From Gnetum montanum (taxonomy: Eukaryota; Streptophyta; Gnetopsida; Gnetales; Gnetaceae): 26,833 bases of DNA. Of the stretch, positions 20,493-26,833 are shown piece after piece. Location of the stretch: positions 5,290 to 32,122 of the forward strand of contig MNCI01006877.1 in assembly GCA_015680685.1 (NCBI GenBank). The letters run 5' to 3'. The position numbers and the translations under genes are program-made. The notes beneath the pieces are model-generated. The model made no database searches. It worked only from the letters and a program-made list of their open reading frames with translations, and was not told where the DNA came from. The number at the start of each line of letters is the position of its first letter. Position 1 is the first letter of the stretch.

Positions 20493-20510
20493 TGGCACTG
20501 TTGCTAGAGA
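20493..20510 (+). promoter_or_regulatory. Primer binding site of element C (tRNA-Asp type, decayed)
   Basis: TGGCACTGTTGCTAGAGA begins one base after the LTR. It corresponds to TGGCGCCGTTGCCGGGGA, the tRNA-Asp-type site common in Athila/Tat elements (recalled from general knowledge). The five mismatches are all C-to-T or G-to-A changes, fitting methylation decay. Confidence 0.8.
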
Positions 20511-20607
20511 GTTAGTTGTTTTTGTGCTATGTAGAACATAGGAGATCATTCATATCGTTGGGATGCTAGAACGAACCCTTAGGATTGATTAAAAGAAAAA
20601 TAAGGCA

Positions 20608-22510
20608 ATGGTAATTACCAAATCAAACAAGACAAAAATGTCTTCTTCTTTGCATAAAAGCACTTCACCGCCTAGGAACAACACTAGTGACAGTCAGTAG
20701 CACAACACACATAACCAAAATCTGCCAATTCCTCAACAATTCCATGTGGTATATATTCATCATGATGAGTATATACCCAACTTTACCTTTATTCTCCATT
20801 AAGATGAATAACTGCATTGGAGAGACTCGGAGGGTAACATAGTGTTGCCTCCAGACCGAGCAATCCCCAACATGCTCCTTCATGCTCTTGCATGAATAGG
20901 CATGTCACAATTATATGTAGAGTATGTTGCATATGATTATGACACAAGATACTACCATCCCACAGAAGCACAACATCAATGGGTCTTGCGACAGGAGAGT
21001 CACCACACATCTTTGAAGGGCAAAGGACCCCATACCGCTCCATCCATCTTAAGCGAAATTGAGGGTGGTGAACCTATTTCAATAGGTTCTCCACAAAATG
21101 ATGTTCCTCCTCCTAAAAATGATGAGGAGGTGGTGTATCAGAACCTTCACTCCATGATTCACAACCATAGTTCTAACCCCCATGAACACCATGTGTTCAA
21201 TGAGGGAACACAAACACATGATAAGGGTGGGCATTCTGATCATCATCAAGATCAGGGCCAGGACCACCGAAGAGAAGGTAGGAAACATCGTCATGGTGAT
21301 GGTTCTCCTTCTTCTTCACCTTCATCATCACATTCACCCTCTCCTTCAGTATTAGGACCCAGTCATAAGGAACCTAACCATGAGGATAAGGGTAAGCAAA
21401 GTGAGAAACCTTGATGAGAGAGTCGAGAATGAGGATGAGGGCACTCTAGAGAATGATGGCATGGAAGAAAGGAGAGTAGGGAACCATGTAGACATCACAG
21501 ATGCTATGAACGAAGTGACCATGAAGAACCCCTACTTGTAACCTGAAGCATGTTAGATATCATGGAGGCTGTAAGAATTCCCACAAGGCACCAAAAAGAT
21601 AGCAGGGTCAAGAGGTTAGATATGAATAACATCCCACAATTTGAGGGGGTATACAATGTTGATCCTAAAAATCACTTACAAGCATTTCACAATGCATGTG
21701 CCTTGCAGAACATCAAGAATGAATGGCAAAAATTAAATTTTTTTCCAAGGACATTGATGAAAGAAGTGGAAAGCTGGTACTGGTCCTTAGAACCAGAATC
21801 CATTCGAAGGTGGAGTATGATGCTAGAACTATTTAATGATAAATATCAAATGTACTCCCAGGTGTCCAATCTACACAAGAAAATCCAAGGATGGAAGCAG
21901 GGAAGTCACAAACCCTTGGATGTTGCTATGGACCATTATTATGCACTGTTACATTGTTGCCCGAGCCATGTTTACACACAACAGGATCAACTACGCCATC
22001 TTGTAGATGGACTTAGGCATGAAACCAGGAGAACCCTTGAAAAGTATGGCCATGGGAGACTATCAGAGCTTAGGTCTATTAGGTTCATAGATTGTTGGAG
22101 CAAGTAGCTAAGGAAGAAAGGAAGCTATGTAAGAGAGAAAGTGTAAAGGAGTACAACCAAGATCCTTCCCTCCAAAAAACGGGAGTAAGATTCTGTGAGG
22201 AGGAGGAAGAGTCATCACTTGAAGAGATGGAAAATAGGAAAACCTTTCCACTCCAAAAATTAATAATGGAAGTGTTAGAAAAGGTAGACCATATGTGGGA
22301 CTCCTTAGATAGTAGATTTGAAACTGTTTCAAAATCATATAGGAGTCTAAGGAGCGAGGTAGTGACAATGACAAAAAGAAAAAGAGGGATTTAGACCATG
22401 CACATAACAAAGGTAAGGGTAAAATGGCCATCACCATAGAGGTTGTGGATTCTAGTATAGAAAATGATGGTGGATGTGAGATATGCCAGTATGACCATCC
22501 TAAGGAATGT
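20608..22510 (+). pseudogene. Gag of element C
   Basis: The best start is ATG at 20608 or 20638, both in the frame that later carries the clear Gag. The longest open piece starts at 20902 only because stops break the frame before it. Order: a Ser/Pro/Asn-rich beginning, then a His-rich and Ser-Pro-rich stretch (about 21130-21360), then an acidic segment read in a second frame (about 21410-21535). Next is the capsid-like domain (21550-22107) with NIPQFEGVYNVDPKNHLQAF, ESWYWSLEPESIRRW and LRHLVDGLRHETRRTLEKY. A charged tail in a third frame follows (22092-22394). A zinc-knuckle-like CEICQYDHPKEC (22475-22510) is in yet another register and has shortened spacing (CX2CX3HX3C). At least four frame changes make it non-functional. 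Confidence 0.85.
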
Positions 22511-23159
22511 TACCCATTAATCTCATACCTGCAAGAGTCTGGGGTGTATGCACTTAACCCATGACTTAACAAACGGCAAGCACCCTGATGGTTACCTTAT
22601 CCCCAAGGTAACCTAAGGTAGTTTCACCAACCATTAATGTATTATCCAAGTGGAACTCCACCAAAACCTATTGAGCAACACCAGTAGTGGCAATACCCAC
22701 AGTCATGGGGGATTCCACCACCAAGGCAACAATACCTTTATCGGCAATCAGATCCATATGGCTACTACATGCAGTAGCCAATCTCTCTATGTGATTCTGT
22801 TGGTCACGTAACACCACAACATCACTATCAATCTTAGGAGTATTATAGGACTCCTTCTCCTAGGAGAGACAACCTACAGACATACCATCCTCCAAATCCA
22901 TCCACAACTCTCCCACCAATAGCTCCATTACGATCTGCTCTAGCAATGCAAGGGGTACTCCCACTGAACCACAGAAACCCAATGTCATGAGGGCTATGAA
23001 TCCTCAACCTGCAATTGGTTTTAAAAACCTTATGTAGAAAAGATATTTCTTTAGAATCAACAATCCAACCAAGCCCTCACCATCACAAGTGGTTGAACAT
23101 CTGATACCTCCCTATCAAGTAATTCTTCGGGGCCTCCTTCAACCCAAAAATCAAGCTTA
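22511..23159 (+). pseudogene. Pro/Gln/Tyr-rich Gag tail of element C
   Basis: After the zinc knuckle the sequence keeps a faint coding bias with pieces such as FHQPLMYYPSGTPPKPIEQH and SDPYGYYMQ, interrupted by TAG codons and register changes. Low-complexity Pro/Gln/Tyr-rich tails between zinc knuckle and protease are usual in Athila/Tat Gag. I place no exact boundary with protease. Confidence 0.55.
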
Positions 23160-23666
23160 ACGCACATGGTTATGTTAACACATGTTGTTATTGAATGGAT
23201 TAAGGTGGGCCACCTTCCCAAGAAATTCTCTAATCTTGGACATCCTCTAATCTATCTCCAAGTAGCTGAGAATGAACCATGTAAATCTCTTCTAGACTTA
23301 GGTTCCAAAGTCAACCTAATATCACAAGAGATGTATAAAGCCTAGAACTTGCCTCCCTTAAGGAAGAGTAACATTCAACTAGAGCTATCTGACCAATCCA
23401 TCACTGTCCCCTTGGGACTGATGGAGGAAATCATTACCACTATATTTGGGTGGTCATATCCAGCTGATTTCCCAGTGATACAAGTAAACAATGGTAAGGG
23501 GGACTTCCCGATAATAATGGAAAGAGCATGGCTAAGTACTATAGATGCACATCTAGAAATTCATGATCTTTCCCTAGAAATATCTGAGAAGAGAATTTTT
23601 GAAAAGATTGAGAAGAAGAAAGTTCCATGCATTGCATACAGTGACACATGGTGCCATTGCATGTAG
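23160..23666 (+). pseudogene. Aspartic protease of element C
   Basis: The frame contains HVVIEWIKVGHLPKKFSN, then CKSLLDLGSKVNLIS with the catalytic Asp at 23295-23297. The D-L-G-[AS] active site and following N-L-[MI] are typical of Athila/Tat proteases, which process Gag-Pol. A TAG at 23343-23345 breaks it. The downstream part LELSDQSITVPLGLMEEI and YPADFPVIQ fits the family, as does the later ERAWLSTIDAHLEIHD (family: RPFL-type helix before the domain end). It ends at TAG 23664-23666, but the frame resumes. Confidence 0.87.
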
Positions 23667-24117
23667 AAATCATGGGTTATGCAAAGTTTAGCATTGCCTG
23701 CATGCAAGCAGTGTGCACAAGACATTAATATGCAAAAGTGCCTGTATGCAGTAGCCACACAACAAGAAGACACCTAGTGGCAGATGGTTGATCAAGAGAG
23801 CAACTCACTAACATGCATGGAACTAACTGAGGGAATAACTAGTGGTTACATTGAAAGCATAGACACAATGGAGCAAGTTTTTTGCCAACTTCCAAGCTTT
23901 AATCTTGAAAACATCAACTGGGAAAAGTTGGAAATTCCTGAGAGATTTAAACAAGAGCTTCTCTATTTGAAACCATTGCCTAGCGGTCTAGATTTTATGA
24001 CCCTAAAAAATGGAAAACCAGTGATCATCAATGCAAGACTTGTTCCCAAAAAAAAAAGAAAGACTATTGAAAGTGATAAAAAAGTGGTCAAAAGCCTTTT
24101 CCTAGTCATACCCTAAG
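23667..24117 (+). pseudogene. Protease-RT connector of element C, with a cysteine cluster
   Basis: The protease frame continues past TAG codons at 23664 and about 23774. Around 23620-23730 it is unusually rich in Cys and TGCA motifs: DTWCHCM, then PACKQCAQDINMQKCLY. The later part, ELLYLKPLPSGLDFMTLKNG followed by KPVIINARL, matches the LKPLP..L.Y connector found before RT in Athila/Tat elements. A frameshift near 24110 separates it from the RT frame. Confidence 0.7.
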
Positions 24118-25002
24118 TTAACTAAAATTGATCCTAGGATATGCCAGCATAGGATTTACACAGACCCCTCCATGAAACCTCAAAAATAACCGCAGAGGTG
24201 ATTGAATCCAAAATTGAAGCAAATAGTAAAAGAAGAAATAGAACAGCTTCTTAAGGCTATGTTCATATATCCCATTGCTAATAGTGAATGGTTTACCCCT
24301 CTGGTGATCATGCCTAACAAAGGAGGCAAATGGAGGGTGTGTATAGATTTTAGGCTGCTAAATATGAAAACATTCAAGGATCACTTCCTGTTTCCATTTA
24401 TTGACCAAGTATTAGACACCATAGAAGGGCATCGCTATTATAGTTTTTTGGACGGCTATAGTGGATACAACCAAATACAGATAGCACTAGAAGATCAAGC
24501 TAAGACAACATTCACCAGTCCTTGGGAAAGGTTTGCATATAAAAAAATGCCATTTGGCTTGTGCAATGCTCCTACCACATTTCAATGCCTAGTTCTAAGC
24601 ATATTCCAATAGCAGATAGGAAATGGAGTGGAATTTTTTATGGATGACTTCTCCACATATGGAACAAGCTTTGATCAAGCCTTGGACCGATTAGAGCAAG
24701 TGCTAAAAAGATGCATAGAAACCAACTTAAGGATTAATTGGAAGAAAAGCCATCTGATGGTCCAAGAAGGCATAGTACTTGGGCATAAGATTTCACATTC
24801 AAGAATAGAGGTAGACCCAGATAAAGTTAGGTTTATCCAAGGAATCACCCAACAACCAGAAACTGTAAAAGACATTCGATCATTCCTTAGACACACTGGC
24901 TACTATAGGAGATTCATTAAGAACTTCTCCAAGATTGCCAAACTGTTGGCAGAACTAACGAAGAAGGATGCACCATTTGAATGGACCAGAGAATGTGAAT
25001 GA
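24118..25002 (+). pseudogene. Reverse transcriptase of element C
   Basis: The polymerase domain starts with CQHRIYTDPSMKP and LNPKLKQIVKEEIEQLL, then FIYPIANSEWFTPLVIMPNK, WRVCIDFRLLN, FLDGYSGYNQ (first catalytic Asp at about 24451), MPFGLCNAPTTFQ and FMDD (24640-24648), then GHKIS and GYYRRFIKNFSKIA. The catalytic residues are present. FMDD replaces the commoner YxDD or FVDD form. Stops are TAA at 24187, TGA at 24199, TAG at 24610 and TGA at 25000, all in one frame with no indel after 24118. Confidence 0.94.
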
Positions 25003-25440
25003 GCATTCCAAACTCTGAAATAGAGGCTTGTGGAAACTCCCATTCTACAAGCCCCTGACTCATCTAGACCATTCCATATAATGATTGATGCATCCAACTA
25101 TGCCTTAGGAGTTGTACTTACATAGTTAGATGATCAAAAACATCCTTACTACATTCATTGTGCAAGTAGGAGTATCGCTGGTGCACAACTTAACTACACA
25201 ACTACAGAAAAAGAATTAATGGCTGTAGTGTTTGCACTAGATAAGTTTAGGCACTATGTGTTAGGTTACAAAGTGTTTGTCCATACGGACCATAGTGCAA
25301 TCAGGTTCCTCATGAACAAGCCAACGGTTAGCCCTCGTATGATACAATGGCTAGTAATCCTACAAGATTTTGATCTAAGAATGATCAATCAAAAGGGCAC
25401 TGAGAATGTAGTTGCAGATCATTTATCTTGGTTGCACTAG
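25003..25440 (+). pseudogene. RNase H of element C
   Basis: Same frame as RT. Motifs in order: MIDASNYALGVVL (first Asp near 25087), TEKELMAVVFALDKFRHYVL (Glu near 25213), VHTDHSAIRFL (Asp near 25288) and NVVADHLSWL at the end. This set is the usual gypsy RNase H layout. TAG codons at 25021 and 25123, and the TAG at 25438, interrupt it. Confidence 0.92.
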
Positions 25441-26757
25441 GACAACAAAGAGGATGAATATGCCATATCCAATCAATTTCTTGATGAAGCCCTCTTTGCG
25501 GGTGTAGTGAATAACCAACCCATTGAAACAAATTGGTATAGTAGCATTCTCACCTATCTCCTTTCCCAACAAACACCACTAGAGTTGGACCTTAGGAAGA
25601 AACAACATTTTCATCACAAAGCCAAGTACTTCATAGAGATCAAAAGACAACTTTACAAAGTTTGTCCTGATGGCTTGGTTCGATGGTGTGTGCCCGATGT
25701 GGACCAACTAAGAGTTCTCCAAGATGCTCATGAGGGCCCTTGTGGGGGTCACTATGTAGGGAGATGAACAACTATTAAGATCACGCTTGCAGGATATTAC
25801 TAGCCAACATTATTTTGGGATGCCCATCAATTTTTCCAATCCTACGAGTGTTGTCAATGTGATGGAGGAATGATTGCTAGAATGGAGGGTTTGCAACAAT
25901 GGATTCAACCTTTAGAACCCTTCGACATTTGGAGAATAGACTTTATGGACCCCATTACACCAATGTCCAATGGAAAAGCTTACATCATCATTGTCATAGA
26001 CTATCTAACGAAGTGGGCTGAAGCAGCAGCTATTACAAATTGCACATCATCTACAATTGCATGATTTGTGCAACAACAAGTCATATATAAGTTTGGTGTG
26101 CCATGTGCACTTATCTTAGATAATGAAACACACTTCATAGGTGCAACCTTTTGTAAATTGATGCAATGCTTAGGGATTGAACATAAATTGATGACACCTT
26201 ATCACCCCCAAGCTAATGGCCAAGCTGAGGTCATGAACCAAAAGATTAATAGAATATTAACAAGGAAAATTAGCAAATATAGATGAGATTGGAGCACTAA
26301 ACTGAACGATGCCCTCTGGGCATACTGCTCCACTTGGAAACTCCCTATAGGCTATTCTCCCTATGAGTTAGTATACAGAAAACTTCCAAAGCTTCCAATT
26401 GAAACTGAGCTTCATACACTATCCATGCCATGTGACCTCCACATTGACCTCGATCTAGCACAAAAACAAAGATTGGCAACTCTAAATGTACTAGACAAGA
26501 ACCGATTAGTTGCCCTATCATCAAATGAGTTGCACATGGCACATAACAAGCAACGTCATGACTTAAAAATTTGGAAGGTTAAGTATCAACTAGGAGATAA
26601 GGTCCTCTACTGGAATCCCACACATGTGCTAGAATGCACAAAATTTCAAACATTATGGAAAGGGCCTTACATTATTCATACAACCTTTTCCTCAGGGGCC
26701 ATGACTATATACAAACCTAAAAGCCTTAATAAGAGATTACTGGTCAATGTGCAATAA
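25441..26757 (+). pseudogene. Integrase of element C
   Basis: The zinc-binding part has HEGPCGGH (25729-25752) and, after TGA 25765 and TAG 25801, a cysteine pair in ECCQCDGG (about 25850-25870). The catalytic core shows D in WRIDFMDP (25939), D in LILDNETHF (26119) and E in PQANGQAEVMNQ (26227), with 59 and 35 residues between them. Downstream are DWSTKLNDALWAYCSTW and GYSPYELVYRKLP, then NKQRHDLKIWKVKYQLGDKV and LYWNPTHV, and the frame closes at a TAA (26755-26757). Stops at 26062 (TGA) and 26284 (TGA) complete the damage. The chromodomain is absent, unlike element A. Confidence 0.93.
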
Positions 26758-26833
26758 ACCAAACCCTTCCATGAACTTAGAACAACCAGTGCACATAATA
26801 CCTCTGAGAGAGGACGACCTCACTCATTATTTC
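26758..26833 (+). other. Start of the post-pol tail of element C
   Basis: The last 76 bases align with the corresponding minus-strand sequence of D (about 19300 down to 19226), ending at the shared CTCA(C/T)TATTTC. The 3' LTR of C would be a further 2 kb or so away if it matches the layout of D. Confidence 0.75.

Larger units (their letters stand above)
19666..26833 (+). mobile_element. Element C: Athila/Tat-like Ty3/gypsy element inserted into D
   Basis: Left to right: 5' LTR, tRNA-Asp-type primer site, gag, protease, RT, RNase H and integrase; the window ends 76 bp after pol. No chromodomain is present, and the DLGSKVNL protease motif, the QRRLNP-like RT entry and the primer type match the non-chromoviral Athila/Tat (OTA) branch. 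It interrupts the integrase of D between 19665 and 19666. If the insertion is simple, GGAAG (19661-19665) should recur after its 3' LTR. It is dead: gag has several frameshifts, and the pol frame from about 24118 to 26757 carries 11 stops, of which 10 are TAG or TGA. Confidence 0.9.

Noticed and set aside
20902-20904. ATG at 20902 as the Gag start of C
   Set aside because: The same frame continues upstream to ATGs at 20638 and 20608 with Gag-like composition; 20902 is only the first ATG after accumulated stops.
1-26833. CRISPR array, bacterial operon or host protein-coding gene
   Set aside because: No spaced short repeats, no operon-like ORFs, and no intact ORF with host-protein similarity. 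All strong coding signals are retrotransposon domains.

Overview
This window looks like repeat-rich nuclear DNA from a seed plant. It is AT-rich and holds plant-type Ty3/gypsy LTR retrotransposons of two lineages, with tRNA-iMet-type and tRNA-Asp-type primer binding sites. I found no intact host gene, rRNA, tRNA or CRISPR array. Every coding region I can recognise is a broken retrotransposon reading frame. I cannot name the species. Single N bases, a 320-N gap and duplicated sequence beside N bases show that this is a draft assembly.

Layout. (A) 357-7627, minus strand: a nearly full-length chromovirus with two 495-bp LTRs, a tRNA-iMet primer site, gag, protease, RT, RNase H, integrase and a C-terminal chromodomain. 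The second half of the chromodomain plus following sequence is repeated three times in tandem (300-bp period, 1267-2168). (B) 9857-14752, plus strand: two head-to-tail copies of a unit of about 2.4-2.5 kb. The only coding remnant in each is a dead gag, and the copies share nonsense mutations. (Fossil) 15636-16757, minus strand: an unrecognised decayed frame, rich in lysine, glutamate and leucine. (D) 16761-19665, minus strand: the 3' part of an Athila/Tat-like element (integrase end, 2-kb tail, partial 3' LTR). (C) 19666 to the window end, plus strand: a related Athila/Tat-like element inserted into the integrase of D. It has an 826-bp 5' LTR with perfect 7-bp terminal inverted repeats, a primer site, gag, protease, RT, RNase H and integrase. 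Its 3' LTR lies outside the window.

How the parts relate. A and C each carry the usual order gag-PR-RT-RH-INT, which would supply the particle, maturation, cDNA synthesis and insertion functions, but none of the frames is usable. The breaks are mostly in-frame TAG and TGA codons rather than TAA. That pattern is what C-to-T decay of methylated CG and CHG sites would leave. C is younger than D, because it interrupts D. The 300-bp array inside A looks far younger than the insertion of A, because its copies are nearly identical while the two LTRs of A differ at roughly 8-10% of sites by eye. Nothing here looks like a new host system. The most interesting signals are the chromodomain array, the palindromic repeats that differ between the promoters of C and D, and the fossil frame.
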